From: Aridibacter famidurans
GTDB taxonomy: Bacteria > Acidobacteriota > Blastocatellia > Pyrinomonadales > Pyrinomonadaceae
DNA length: 32,376 nucleotides
Reading direction: 5' to 3'
Assembly (NCBI GenBank): GCA_024103495.1
Contig: JAGFIQ010000052.1
Span: forward strand, 1 to 32,376
The first letter of the stretch is position 1. Each line of letters opens with the position of its first letter. Positions 7,039 through 15,569 of this stretch are shown here, piece after piece. Under the pieces are notes generated by a model that was not told the origin of the DNA, did not search any database, and saw only the letters and a list, made by a program, of their open reading frames with translations. The translations under genes and the position numbers were made by a program.

Positions 7039-9453
7039 CTATCTCTCCAGCGCGTTGAAAATAAAAGGGAAGGTCGCAAACGACTGGCCCCTGTGCTGTG
7101 GCCTGAATGCGAAAAGAACGATCTCGCCTTTTCCGTGCTTGGCCGACGCGATGGCCGTCTTGCCCTTGATGTGCTGTTCGCCAAGGATCCAGCCGGAAAG
7201 CAGCAGGTCGTCCTCGGCATATCTAGCGACCGAACTCACAGCGGAGCCTTCGCCGATCTCCCAGGCCGAACTTCGAGTGAAGTACGCCGCGGTCCGCTGT
7301 TTCAAACCCCTGGAGAGAGGATCTGAGGTGTCGACATCGAGCGCGAGGATGGATCCAGGGCAGTAGAACTGTCCCCGGTTCAGGCCTTCGACGGTATTCT
7401 TCAATGGAAGCCCGAACGCCTTGATAACGAGGTCGCAGGACGAATCGAAACAGACAAGCCGCCCGCCGTCATTGACGAACTTTTTGAGGTTCTCGACGCC
7501 CTCGTCGCCGATCCCGCCCGTGTATTCCTTCGGATATCTCTGCTCGCTGTTGCCCTGAACGATCGATCGCTCGCCCATCGATGGAAGGATCACGACATCG
7601 GATCCGAGATCGCCGCTCCGTACGTCTTCGTCCATCAGCGATTTGTACTTGATCGAGTGGTTATCGAGCACTAGCCTCGTCCAGCCTTCGTCCATCGAAC
7701 CGCTCCAGCCTTTGTAAAGGCCGACTCTCGCCGGGTTCCGAAGCGGGTTCGGCATAGCGGCGAACGGCCCGGAAACGGGCGAAAGGTTGAGCGCTTTTCT
7801 CGCGCGGTTGATGTCGTGGATCACTTCTGTCTTGCCCGGCAGATAGTCCGAATCCTTTATGTTGTAGACGGGTGTGTACTCGACCCCCATCTGCAGAGGA
7901 AGCGTCCAGCCGGCAACGTCGTACGGCACCTCCGCCTCGCCCTTTTCGTTGAGCCTTTCGGGGTAGACCTGTTCTTCGAAAAGGCTCAGGACATTGGGCT
8001 TCTGCGCCTGGTTGACCATCACGATGAAGCTCCCGCCCGGGATCTCGTGGATGTCATCGCGCTTGGCAGGGTCGGTCGCTCCCTCGATCTCCTCGGTCAA
8101 AAGTCGAACCTCCATCCCCTGCCACATAAGGATCTCGAGGAGTCTCGAGACCGCCTCTTCGCGCGGCTGGCCGGCATAGATGACGAATGCCTCGGGCTCG
8201 TTCGTATCAGGTCTGAGGTTTTTCGATGCGAGCTCGTACATCGTCTCGACGTACCTCTCCCTGAACTTCGCCGCCATTTCCAGAACCGCCCGCCCGGCCG
8301 TAAGCTCGATCCACGCGATGTCCTTGGGAGACCACTCGCCTCCCGTCCACGCGTCTGGCGCGTTCGTCGCCGTTTCGAGCGGACTTCTGAAGCCTCTTGT
8401 CGGCCCCTGCCTTTCCATTTGCTGTTTCGTGATCGTCACCGGCGACATCAGCTCCGCGCTCGCGGCTTCGGTCAGTATGCCGATCGAATTGTGGTAATAC
8501 GGCGCGGAACGGAATCCGCCGTGCCACCAGGTGTCGTAGGTCGCGTTCGTCACGATCCCCGCCTGGCCCGTCGCCTGAAGATCGGCCGCCATCTTGTACC
8601 CGAGAAGGCCGAGCTCGCGAAGGATCCTTGGATCGATCCTGGGGTTCGGAGGATCGAAGAACGGCGGCACGGTCATCCTTGCCGCCGTCTGGCCCTGCTG
8701 ATGCACATCCCAGACGATCTGCGGGAACCACTCCTGCCAGAAAAGCTTCGTGATGTTGCGCGTTTCCGCCAAGTTCATCATGAACCAGTCGCGGTTGTTG
8801 TCGTGGCCTGCGTAGTGATGGTAGAGCTCGGGTGGCGATGAGCCTTCGTATTTCGTTCCGAGCGTCTTTCGGTACCAATCGGCGACTATGTCGATGCCGT
8901 CGGGATTCGCGGACGGGATGAGAAGGAGAATGACGTTGTCGAGGATTTGCTTGGATTCGGGGTCGGTCGCCGATGCAAGCTCGTGCGCCATCAGCATCGA
9001 CATCTGCGAAGCAACGATCTCGGTCGAGTGGATCGAGCAGGAGATGGCGACCACTGCTTTTCCTTTTCCCAGGTCGATCTTCTGCCCGGGAACCGCATTT
9101 GCGATCGATTCGCTGAAGCCCCGGTGCTGCTCGAGGTTGCGGATGTTCTCCTCCGAAGATATGAACGCGACAATCTGCGATCTGCCGAGCGTCGTCTTGC
9201 CGATCTCCTGCACCTTCACGCGGTCGCTCGCCGCGTCGAGCTTCGCGAAATAATCGGTGATTTGTTTCCAGTCGGCGATGGTTCTATCATCTGTTGGCTG
9301 AAAACCGAGCACCGATTTCGGTGTTGGTACGTTCTGGGCGGCCGTAGTCGCGGCGAACGCGAAAAGACAAGCGGCGGCCAGTACGATCGTGCGGCGAAGG
9401 CCGGAAGGCGCGGACGCCCCCGAAGACTTCCTCGAATGTCTGAACATCTTCAA
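7039..9453 (-). CDS. Secreted M14-family zinc carboxypeptidase-like protein
   Basis: 804 residues with a signal peptide (basic N-terminus, hydrophobic 22-36, AAQ cleavage near 40). The M14 catalytic domain shows HSTE (His142, Glu145), NNRDW (about 219-223) and the third zinc ligand His251 in WDVHQQG. The likely catalytic Glu329 is in GILTEA. These match the zinc ligands, substrate-binding Asn/Arg and general base of M14 carboxypeptidases. A roughly 450-residue C-terminal extension follows; its last part (VVILPS, GGRLVCFDSS) resembles a class I glutamine amidotransferase-like fold. Substrate unknown. Start choice: TTG at 9453 has AGAGG 7 nt upstream, while the ATG at 9447 would be 13 nt away. 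Its 5' end overlaps the divergent plsC-like gene. Confidence 0.87.
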   Translation of the reverse strand: MKMFRHSRKSSGASAPSGLRRTIVLAAACLFAFAATTAAQNVPTPKSVLGFQPTDDRTIADWKQITDYFAKLDAASDRVKVQEIGKTTLGRSQIVAFISSEENIRNLEQHRGFSESIANAVPGQKIDLGKGKAVVAISCSIHSTEIVASQMSMLMAHELASATDPESKQILDNVILLLIPSANPDGIDIVADWYRKTLGTKYEGSSPPELYHHYAGHDNNRDWFMMNLAETRNITKLFWQEWFPQIVWDVHQQGQTAARMTVPPFFDPPNPRIDPRILRELGLLGYKMAADLQATGQAGIVTNATYDTWWHGGFRSAPYYHNSIGILTEAASAELMSPVTITKQQMERQGPTRGFRSPLETATNAPDAWTGGEWSPKDIAWIELTAGRAVLEMAAKFRERYVETMYELASKNLRPDTNEPEAFVIYAGQPREEAVSRLLEILMWQGMEVRLLTEEIEGATDPAKRDDIHEIPGGSFIVMVNQAQKPNVLSLFEEQVYPERLNEKGEAEVPYDVAGWTLPLQMGVEYTPVYNIKDSDYLPGKTEVIHDINRARKALNLSPVSGPFAAMPNPLRNPARVGLYKGWSGSMDEGWTRLVLDNHSIKYKSLMDEDVRSGDLGSDVVILPSMGERSIVQGNSEQRYPKEYTGGIGDEGVENLKKFVNDGGRLVCFDSSCDLVIKAFGLPLKNTVEGLNRGQFYCPGSILALDVDTSDPLSRGLKQRTAAYFTRSSAWEIGEGSAVSSVARYAEDDLLLSGWILGEQHIKGKTAIASAKHGKGEIVLFAFRPQHRGQSFATFPFIFNALER

Positions 9454-10242
9454 AAATTTTCCTCTGAGCTGGAGAGTAACCGAAAGATTGCGATTCCTTT
9501 CGAAGAGTCTAGCAAATCAAGGGTTATCGGAAAACTCAGGTATTGGTGGTGCTGGTTCGTCGTCGGCGTGATGGTGCTGTTCGTCGCGCCGGCGCTGATC
9601 GTCTGGTACCGGTTCAAAAAGGACCGGAGCCGTTTCTACAAATGGTGCGACTGGGGAGCCAGGGTCTGGTTGAAAGCGTGCGGCGCCAAGGTCCGCGTGA
9701 CCGGACTCGAGAACCTTAATGATGACCGGGATTACGTGTTCGTTTCCAACCACCGATCGTATCTCGACACGGCGTCGCTCTACGTTTACGCAGGGAAAAG
9801 GATCGGCCTTGTCGCCAAGAAAGAGCTTCTGAAGGTTCCGATCTTCGGATACGGGATGGCGATCGCGAACGTGTTCGCGATCGACCGCTCGAACCCGGAG
9901 CGCGCAAGGAAGTCGATCGACCGGGCCAGGGAGCTGATCGAGAAGGGATTCTCGTTCGGGGTTTTCGCGGAAGGGACCCGCGCAATGCCGGGCGAGCTTT
10001 TGCCGTTCAAGAAGGGCGCTATACATCTCGCGCTGCAGGCAAAGGCTCCGATCGCTCCCGTAGCGTTCAGAAACACCGACGAGCTGATGGGAAAACGACG
10101 CGGCGTGGCTTATGCCGGCACGGTCGAGATGGTGATACTTCCGACGATCGAGACGGAAGGAAAGAACGCGAAGGACGATCTGATGCCGCTTCTGAACGAG
10201 GTCAGGACGGCGATTGCGGGTGAGCTGTTTAAGGGCAGTTAG
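9436..10242 (+). CDS. 1-acyl-glycerol-3-phosphate acyltransferase-like (PlsC family)
   Basis: 268-residue membrane-associated acyltransferase. A transmembrane segment (about 36-58, WWCWFVVGVMVLFV) is followed by the NHRSYLD motif (H106-x4-D111) and the FAEGTR motif (Glu179-Arg182). These are the catalytic and glycerol-phosphate-binding blocks of PlsC, which makes phosphatidic acid from lysophosphatidic acid. The next in-frame ATG would cut into the membrane helix, so the ATG at 9436 is preferred. That makes the first 18 bp overlap the 5' end of the divergent M14 gene. Only a weak GAAGA ribosome-binding site is seen. Related acyltransferases of ornithine lipid or lysophospholipid recycling share these motifs, so the exact substrate is open. 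Confidence 0.9.
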   Translation: MSEHLQKFSSELESNRKIAIPFEESSKSRVIGKLRYWWCWFVVGVMVLFVAPALIVWYRFKKDRSRFYKWCDWGARVWLKACGAKVRVTGLENLNDDRDYVFVSNHRSYLDTASLYVYAGKRIGLVAKKELLKVPIFGYGMAIANVFAIDRSNPERARKSIDRARELIEKGFSFGVFAEGTRAMPGELLPFKKGAIHLALQAKAPIAPVAFRNTDELMGKRRGVAYAGTVEMVILPTIETEGKNAKDDLMPLLNEVRTAIAGELFKGS

Positions 10243-10596
10243 CCACAGAGGAACAGGATGGACACAGAAAAAAAGGGTGTTCAGAATGAAGAACACCAAT
10301 CTCTCCGTGTTAATTCGTGTTTCTTCGTGGTTAGTTCTATGGAAAGGAGTCTATGTTCGATCGAAGCAGTAACCGCAAAGGACACAATGGTATTCGCAAA
10401 GAACTCGAAGGAAGCGCGATTTATCTTCGTGACCTTTGTCTAAACCTCCGTGACCTTTGTGGTAAAACCTCGTACTTTTTATCAGTATCCGGTCGAAGAG
10501 ATAACCGCAAGAGTCGCAAAGGTCTTCGCAAAGAACACGAAGGAACTGTGACTTGCCTCAGTGACCTTTGTGTAATCCTCCGTGACCTATGTGGTT
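10243..10596. repeat. Three successive imperfect inverted-repeat elements
   Basis: Three related elements of about 90 bp fill the spacer: 10243-10332, 10371-10463 and 10503-10596. Each starts with an arm like AACCGCAAAGGACACAA and ends with a roughly complementary arm such as CTCCGTGACCTTTGTGGT. Elements 2 and 3 are clearly homologous to each other; element 1 is more diverged. Arms are built from short degenerate words (GCAAAG, CACGAAG). Frames through them are spurious. No gene is seen in this 384-bp gap. Confidence 0.75.
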
Positions 10597-10626
10597 AGAC
10601 ATCTTGCCGGTAGTTAACAGCCGAAG

Positions 10627-11022
10627 TTAATAGCCGATGCCTGGCTTTATACGTATCGCTTGTTTGAAACCTTTCGAGACAATGATGATAGATCTCCAGC
10701 CATAGCCGTGAACCCATCGGAATTTAACCACGTACCTTGATTTTGAAGCACTAGGCGGAAGTGTCCAATCGCTAAGGCACTCTTTAACCGAATCCTCAAC
10801 AACGAAATTCCTGATCACAGCTTTCACGTCCGTAGGTTTGCCATCTTCCCCAACATTAAAGCTGAAGAGCTCGGAGAACGTAGCATTTCCTTGCTTGATG
10901 CTCTTAGGGACGTCAAGATCGCACACAGAGATCACGACCATATCGTCCTCTTGTGCGTGAGACACGGTTGCGGCAAACGGGTTCGAAAGGCATACAAGGA
11001 TCAATAAAGCGAAGGGTCTCAT
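10627..11022 (-). CDS. Exported protein of unknown function, possibly TonB-C-like fold
   Basis: 131 residues with a clear signal peptide (MRPFALLILVCLSNPFAA, cleavage after SHAQ near 24). AGGAAG lies about 10 nt before the ATG at 11022. The mature part contains FSFNVGEDGKPTDVKAV, then L-S-D-W-T-L-P-P and VVKFRW. This alternation of strand, DGxxxxV, a Trp-containing 'Wxxxp' and a terminal 'vxFxW' strand resembles the C-terminal domain of TonB-like proteins. The similarity is faint and there is no transmembrane anchor or proline-rich linker, so it would not be a full TonB. Two cysteines (about 34 and 82) could form a periplasmic disulfide. Function not assigned. Confidence 0.65.
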   Translation of the reverse strand: MRPFALLILVCLSNPFAATVSHAQEDDMVVISVCDLDVPKSIKQGNATFSELFSFNVGEDGKPTDVKAVIRNFVVEDSVKECLSDWTLPPSASKSRYVVKFRWVHGYGWRSIIIVSKGFKQAIRIKPGIGY

Positions 11023-11103
11023 AGTGTGTTAACTTCCTGAAAAAAAACAAAACGGGCCGCGATCTCTCGCAGCCCATCCTACTACATCCGTGTTCATCCG
11101 TGT

Positions 11104-11973
11104 CTAATTTCCAATCCCAGGCGGCGGCGGAGGCGGCGGGAGTTCTCCTTCCTTCAATTCCTTCTTCTCCTCGACAGGCGGTTCGTCAGGCGGCACGTCC
11201 GCGGGGTCGTCGAGGATTATCACCTCGCTGCGGCCCTGTTTGTAATTGTCGTAGGTCACACGGAGCCTTAGCTTCACGACCTGCCCGTTCTTGAACACCA
11301 GTTCGTCGTCGGACGAAGAATACGCGGGGAACCAGTACTTGCCGTCGACGTTCGTCCGCCAAGTCTCCACAACCGGGAACCGCTGATCCCCTTCCGGAAT
11401 GCCCTTGCCCTTGGACTTCACGATCATATAGTCCTGATCGTCCACCCAGATCCTTCCCGTGAAAAGCCTCAGCTTCGACTTGTCCGGATTCGGGATCACC
11501 TTCGGGCGGACGTCGAACACGTGCAGGTCCAGCTCGTCGATCCTCTGCTTCCCGACATAGGAGAAGGTGTACATCGAGATGTTGCGCGGTTCGAGCGCGA
11601 AGGGATTAACGCCTCCCAGGTCTTCGAGGTCTTCCGGCGTGACCGAGATCTCGGTCAGCGTGGACATCGGAGCGTAGACAATATTCTCGAACCTCTCGCC
11701 ATTCTCTTTTAGCGCCATGAAGGAATCCCTTCGGAAGGTGCCTGTGATGAGCCCACCGAGCCCGATCGTCTGCACCGTCGCGCTGCGGTTGAAGACATAG
11801 TTCCCCAAGGCGCCCCGGAAATCTTCTTCGTTGGCGGTGAATTTCTTCACGATCCGGTCGACCTCGACCTGCGGGATGTTGTTCGGGACCAGCGGTTCTT
11901 CCTGAGCGGCGGCTGCGATCGAAAGCGTGATCACAAGGACCGCCGCGAAAAGCATTCTGTTGAGCATTTTCAT
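11104..11973 (-). CDS. Exported LolA/outer-membrane lipoprotein-sorting-like protein
   Basis: 289 residues from the ATG at 11973 (MKMLNRMLFAAVLVITLS). This start is preferred over a TTG 30 bp upstream because it gives a compact signal peptide ending AAAAQ. The body is rich in strands. It includes FTGRIWVDDQDYMIVKSKGKG and WRTNVDGKYWFPAYSSSDDEL, the kind of 'x-W-V-D-x-x-x-Y' and 'W-x-P' strands seen in the LolA/LppM-type half-barrel proteins of Acidobacteriota often labelled outer-membrane lipoprotein-sorting protein. The C-terminus is a low-complexity Glu/Pro tail ending in eight prolines plus GIGN. The role in lipoprotein carriage is inference; no LolB or LolCDE is nearby. Confidence 0.65.
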   Translation of the reverse strand: MKMLNRMLFAAVLVITLSIAAAAQEEPLVPNNIPQVEVDRIVKKFTANEEDFRGALGNYVFNRSATVQTIGLGGLITGTFRRDSFMALKENGERFENIVYAPMSTLTEISVTPEDLEDLGGVNPFALEPRNISMYTFSYVGKQRIDELDLHVFDVRPKVIPNPDKSKLRLFTGRIWVDDQDYMIVKSKGKGIPEGDQRFPVVETWRTNVDGKYWFPAYSSSDDELVFKNGQVVKLRLRVTYDNYKQGRSEVIILDDPADVPPDEPPVEEKKELKEGELPPPPPPPGIGN

Positions 11974-12048
11974 TGATCTTGATCTGAAATCGGGTTTTGC
12001 CAATTGATGCTCTTGATCGCGGATGAGTTTAATCGTAAGAGGTTTAAT

Positions 12049-12126
12049 ACCGCAGAGGGCGCAGAGAACGCAGAGGGAGAAAGGAAAAATCTGAAAAAGC
12101 TCTGCGCTCTCTGCGCCCTCTGCGGT
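12049..12126. repeat. Inverted-repeat element with 27-bp arms
   Basis: Left arm 12049-12075 and right arm 12100-12126 are complementary at 26 of 27 positions around a 24-nt loop. Each arm is a run of 9-bp words based on GCAGAG (CCGCAGAGG, GCGCAGAGA, ACGCAGAGG). It ends 3 bp before the mqnD stop codon (on the other strand's downstream side) and could form a strong RNA hairpin after that gene. It is related in design to the elements at 10243-10596. Confidence 0.85.
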
Positions 12127-12129
12127 GAA

Positions 12130-12990
12130 TTACGCTTCCACGAAGTCGATCGCGACCCGGTGGGGGATGATGCCTCGTTCGTAGCCCTTCTCGAGCAGCA
12201 GCCGGACGCCTTCCTTCGCACGGTCCGTGTAATCGAGCGTGAGGTCGTTGACCCACATCGCGACGAAGCGGTCGGCGAGCTCCTGAGGCATGTCCCGGGC
12301 GAACTGCATAGCGTACGCGAGCGCGTCCTCGCGGTTCTCCATCGAGTAAACGATCGAACGCCTCAGGTGCTTCGAGACCTCGCGCATCAGCTCGTCTCCG
12401 AGGTCTCTGCGGATCACGTTCCCGCCCATCGGCAAGGGAAGTCCGGTCTCCTCGAACCACCATTCGCCCAGGTCGAGCACCTTGTCGAGCCCTTCCTGCT
12501 TGTAATAAAGCTGGCCTTCGTGGATCAGAAGCCCGGCATCGACCTTGCCCTGCTGGACCGCGTCGATGATCTCGTCGAACGGGATGACCTCGTACTGGAA
12601 GTCCTGGTTGTAGATCTTCAGCGCGAGAAATGCGCTCGTCAGCTCACCCGGGATTCCGATCTTCATCTGCGGGATCTCCGAAGCCTCGCGCGGCTCCTTG
12701 GAAACCACGATCGGACCGTACTGGTCGCCTATGCTCGCCCCGTGCGGAAGCAGAGCGTACTTGTCAGCGACGTACGCGTAAGCGTGAAAGCTGATCGCCG
12801 TGACGTCATAGACACCGTTTCGGGCGTCCTCGTTGAGGCTCTGGATGTCCTTGAGCGTGTGCTCGAACTTGAGGCCTTCCGTCTCAAGCTTGTTGGTTGC
12901 AAGCCCGTAAAACATAAAAGCGTCGTCCGAATCTGGCGAATGGGCGACGGTTATGGTTCTCGGCTCGCTCTTTTCCGAGGCTGCTTCCAT
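12130..12990 (-). CDS. mqnD: MqnD-like menaquinone biosynthesis enzyme (1,4-dihydroxy-6-naphthoate synthase family)
   Basis: 286 residues of the MqnA/MqnD periplasmic-binding-protein-like fold. The N-terminus [16 protein letters not shown] is the characteristic start of MqnD-type proteins. [29 protein letters not shown] (with the catalytic-type His) and [15 protein letters not shown] further match the family. MqnD converts cyclic dehypoxanthine futalosine to 1,4-dihydroxy-6-naphthoate in the futalosine route to menaquinone. It starts 5 bp after the stop of a methyltransferase gene and is third in a ubiX-methyltransferase-mqnD operon. A strong inverted repeat follows the stop. MqnA is the main alternative call, less likely from the N-terminal motif. 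Confidence 0.85.
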   Translation of the reverse strand: MEAASEKSEPRTITVAHSPDSDDAFMFYGLATNKLETEGLKFEHTLKDIQSLNEDARNGVYDVTAISFHAYAYVADKYALLPHGASIGDQYGPIVVSKEPREASEIPQMKIGIPGELTSAFLALKIYNQDFQYEVIPFDEIIDAVQQGKVDAGLLIHEGQLYYKQEGLDKVLDLGEWWFEETGLPLPMGGNVIRRDLGDELMREVSKHLRRSIVYSMENREDALAYAMQFARDMPQELADRFVAMWVNDLTLDYTDRAKEGVRLLLEKGYERGIIPHRVAIDFVEA

Positions 12991-12995
12991 AGGTT

Positions 12996-13748
12996 CTAGA
13001 ACTGCGTGTAGAAAACGTTGGTATCGTACAAAATCTGTATTCTATCGCTTTCGTTGTGTTCTGCAAATATCGATTCAAGATTTTCGATCATCGGCCCGAA
13101 GCGCGGATCGTCCTGCGCCGGCGTGTACGAAGACGACATCAATCTTCCTTTTACTCCTTCAAGATCAAGCGTTTGCAGGTTCGGATAGGTCGCCATCCGG
13201 AATTCCTTTCCGAAAACCGCGGCGAGACCGGAATGCGTGATCGCGTCATGTCTCACGGTCTCGTAATCGGTCCCGAACTTGAGCAAAAGCGCCTCGTAGT
13301 CTCGCAAAAACGGGGTCGCATCGAGCCGGCGCTCGTTCCAGATCAGCGCCGCGAATCCGCCCGGCTTCAGGATGCGTCCGAATTCCTTTACGGACTCCGA
13401 ATCGTTGAACCAGTGAAACGCCTGCGCCGCGACGGCGATATCGACGCTGTTCTCGCTCAAACCCGTGGCGTGCGCGGTGCCCTCGACCGCCTCGAACCGC
13501 TCGTAGTCCGCTAGGATCTCCGTCGCGGCATTTCTCATAAGATCGTTCGGTTCCACTCCGAAGACCGTGCAGCCGAATTTTAGGAAAGGCAGAGATGAAT
13601 GCCCGGGGCCGCAGCCTATATCGGCGACCACCGACTCGGGGGACAGGCCCATCTCGTCCCGGAAAACCTCGAGCATCGCCTCGGGATATCCGGGCCGGAA
13701 TCGTATGTAGTCGCCGACCCGGTCCGAGAACCTGTCAGCCGTCTTCAT
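12996..13748 (-). CDS. Class I SAM-dependent methyltransferase
   Basis: 250 residues. The N-terminus [18 protein letters not shown] is typical of a methyltransferase group annotated near trans-aconitate methyltransferase. SAM-binding motif I is [11 protein letters not shown] (about 41-51), the acidic residue after strand 2 is in VFGVEPND, and motif IV/post-I is [10 protein letters not shown]. It overlaps ubiX by 14 bp and precedes mqnD by 5 bp, so it is translationally linked to menaquinone-type genes. It does not show the MenG/UbiE signatures, so calling it the menaquinone C-methyltransferase would be a guess. Substrate unknown. Confidence 0.88.
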   Translation of the reverse strand: MKTADRFSDRVGDYIRFRPGYPEAMLEVFRDEMGLSPESVVADIGCGPGHSSLPFLKFGCTVFGVEPNDLMRNAATEILADYERFEAVEGTAHATGLSENSVDIAVAAQAFHWFNDSESVKEFGRILKPGGFAALIWNERRLDATPFLRDYEALLLKFGTDYETVRHDAITHSGLAAVFGKEFRMATYPNLQTLDLEGVKGRLMSSSYTPAQDDPRFGPMIENLESIFAEHNESDRIQILYDTNVFYTQF

Positions 13749-14361
13749 CTTCCGGTACCTCTTCTCCGGTCCATTGAGTGCTTGTCGAATGCGGAATGCC
13801 CAACTGGTCCAGTATTCGAAAGCATAGGTGTTCGACGAGCTCGTCGATAGTTCCCGGGCGATGGTAAAAGCCCGGCGCGGCGGGAAGTATCGTGGCTCCA
13901 GCCCTCGAGAGTTTCAGGAGGTTCTCCAGGTGTATGGCGCTCAAAGGAGCCTCTCGCGGCACAAGCACAAGCTTGCGGCCTTCTTTCAACGTGACGTCGG
14001 CCGCTCGGTGGATCAGGTTCGTTCCCGCGCCGGACGCGATCGCCCCGACCGTCCCCATCGAGCACGGGACGATGATCATTCCTTCCTGCCTATAGGAACC
14101 CGACGAGGGGCGAGCAGCAAAATTGTCGAGCCGCCAGTGTCTGATCAGCTTCGATCCGGGATCGAGGCCTAGCCATTCGTTGATCCTCGAAGCGTCCGCT
14201 TCGCGCAAGTTGACGCCGAGCTCGACCTGCGCAACCGTTGGCACCACGCCCGACATTATCAGGTTGATCGTTTCGACGCGCCCGGATCTCGCGAGAAGCT
14301 GAAGGGTCTTCTGCGCGTAGATCGTTCCGGACGCTCCGGTAATCGCAACTGTCAGATCCAT
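13735..14361 (-). CDS. ubiX: Flavin prenyltransferase, UbiX family
   Basis: 208 residues. UbiX-type enzymes join dimethylallyl phosphate to FMN to make prenyl-FMN, the cofactor of UbiD-family decarboxylases. Visible motifs: GASGTIYA (8-15) for FMN binding, IIVPCSMGTVGAIASG (family consensus PCSMxTLAxIAxG), EGRKLVLVPREAPLS with the PRE active-site motif, and PAAPGFY near the end. Length is normal. It is the first gene of the operon leading to a methyltransferase and mqnD. In the futalosine pathway a UbiD-like decarboxylase (MqnL) acts late and needs prenyl-FMN, so this gene may serve menaquinone synthesis (the mqnM role). No ubiD is in the window. Confidence 0.92.
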   Translation of the reverse strand: MDLTVAITGASGTIYAQKTLQLLARSGRVETINLIMSGVVPTVAQVELGVNLREADASRINEWLGLDPGSKLIRHWRLDNFAARPSSGSYRQEGMIIVPCSMGTVGAIASGAGTNLIHRAADVTLKEGRKLVLVPREAPLSAIHLENLLKLSRAGATILPAAPGFYHRPGTIDELVEHLCFRILDQLGIPHSTSTQWTGEEVPEDEDG

Positions 14362-14778
14362 AACTGTTTGGCTTCGCTAAACTTTAGCATTTCGGCGGAG
14401 TCGTTTGCTACCACATCGGCCTGTTGTACGCCTCCGCGAACCAAGTCACTGTGTCATATTCGATCATACTGACGATTCGGATCGACCGATCCTGACCGAT
14501 TCTGATCCGTGCCGATTTGCGCGCCGAGGCCGCCCGAGTTTGCTAACTCTCTGCACTGCAGTACTTTGCAAGGACTCCAGGGTTTTGGCACCGGCATTGC
14601 TTTATAGTCCGGCGTTGTTACTCATAACAGAGTAAGGACACGGAGACAATGAACGCTCAAAACGCTGTGGAAAACGGTTGATGGTGGGATCGGCTATGCG
14701 CAAGGCGCTTCCGGTCCAACCTCGACTGTTTTCCACACTCCCACATCCCCCCTTCATTCACCCGCATCCTTTCTCCTT
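14362..14778. other. Spacer between ubiX and larB
   Basis: The divergent ubiX and larB genes are separated by about 450 bp. I see no convincing gene here. A hairpin TTACTC-ATAACA-GAGTAA (14618-14635) is followed by a GGAGA-preceded 10-codon frame at 14649-14681 (MNAQNAVENG), too short to trust. A run of diverged GACCGATYCTGA words lies at about 14470-14515. The region should hold the promoters of both genes. Confidence 0.5.
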
Positions 14779-14807
14779 TTGTTTCCTCCGTTTCGCCGAT
14801 TTAGAAT
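14779..14807 (+). promoter_or_regulatory. Candidate larB promoter
   Basis: TTGTTT (14779-14784), a 17-bp spacer and TAGAAT (14802-14807) sit just 6 nt before the larB ATG at 14814, and no Shine-Dalgarno is present. This is the geometry of a leaderless mRNA. The -35 match is partial. Confidence 0.5.
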
Positions 14808-14813
14808 ACGCGA

Positions 14814-15569
14814 ATGGACCGGAACGAGATCGAGCGTATCCTGGCGGACCATTCCGCGGGGAACCTTACTTCCGAAGAGGCGACTGAAGCGATTCGAGGC
14901 CTCGCATACGACGACATAGGCTTTGCCAAGGTCGATCATTCGCGTGCTCACCGACAGGGATTTCCCGAGGTGATCTTCGGCCTGGGCAAACGGCCGGACC
15001 AGATCGCCGGGATCTTCGAGAAGCTTGTGGACCGCTCGCCGAACTTGCTCGTGACACGGACGACCCCGGAAGTCTACGGGATACTGAGGAACATCTGCAC
15101 GGACGCCGAATGGCACGAAACGGCAGGCGTTGTTCGCGTGCTTCGCGACACCGATGATCTTGGGATCGCCGAAGTCTCGGTGGTTACCGCGGGTACAAGC
15201 GATGTTCCGGTTGCTGAGGAAGCGGCGCTTACGGCGGAGGCGATGGGGAATCGTGTCGTAAGGATCTGGGACGTCGGAGTAGCCGGGATACACCGTATCC
15301 TCTCCGAAAGGCATCTCCTGCAGAAATCGAGAGTTGTGGTTGTCGCGGCGGGAATGGAGGGCGCACTTCCTTCCGTTGTCGGCGGTCTTGTGCCGGTTCC
15401 CGTGGTGGCCGTTCCTACAAGCATAGGCTACGGCGCTTCGTTCGAAGGCGTCGCAGCGCTTTTGGGAATGCTGAACTCCTGTTCTTCGAACGTCGTAACG
15501 GTGAACATCGACAACGGATTCGGAGCCGGCTTCGTGGCGGCGCTCATAAACAGAAAATGGAAAGACTGA
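14814..15569 (+). CDS. larB: Pyridinium-3,5-biscarboxylate mononucleotide synthase
   Basis: 251 residues. LarB carboxylates and hydrolyses nicotinate adenine dinucleotide, the first step to the nickel-pincer nucleotide cofactor of lactate racemase and related LarA enzymes. The N-terminal part has the LarB-type [27 protein letters not shown] segment. The C-terminal PurE-like (AIR carboxylase) domain shows [39 protein letters not shown] and [13 protein letters not shown]. Length is normal. LarC and LarE are not in this window. It overlaps the following lipase gene by 13 bp, an unusual partner. Possibly leaderless (see the promoter upstream). Confidence 0.93.
   Translation: MDRNEIERILADHSAGNLTSEEATEAIRGLAYDDIGFAKVDHSRAHRQGFPEVIFGLGKRPDQIAGIFEKLVDRSPNLLVTRTTPEVYGILRNICTDAEWHETAGVVRVLRDTDDLGIAEVSVVTAGTSDVPVAEEAALTAEAMGNRVVRIWDVGVAGIHRILSERHLLQKSRVVVVAAGMEGALPSVVGGLVPVPVVAVPTSIGYGASFEGVAALLGMLNSCSSNVVTVNIDNGFGAGFVAALINRKWKD

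Noticed and set aside
7816..8841. Long 341-codon plus-strand frame inside the M14 peptidase gene
   Set aside because: Composition is Arg/His/Leu-rich with no motif, and the opposite strand carries the zinc ligands of M14 in order. It is a high-GC antisense shadow.
8947..9435. N-terminal extension of the plsC-like gene to 8947
   Set aside because: This part is antisense to M14 coding sequence and shows no acyltransferase features; the family N-terminus fits the ATG at 9436.
12004..12999. 331-codon plus-strand frame opposite mqnD
   Set aside because: Starts inside the GCAGAG inverted repeat (Cys-Ala-Leu repeats at its start) and is antisense to a recognised MqnD family gene.
14649..14681. 10-codon frame with GGAGA upstream of larB as a leader peptide
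   Set aside because: Too short to support, and the likely larB promoter lies downstream of it, so it would not be on the larB transcript.
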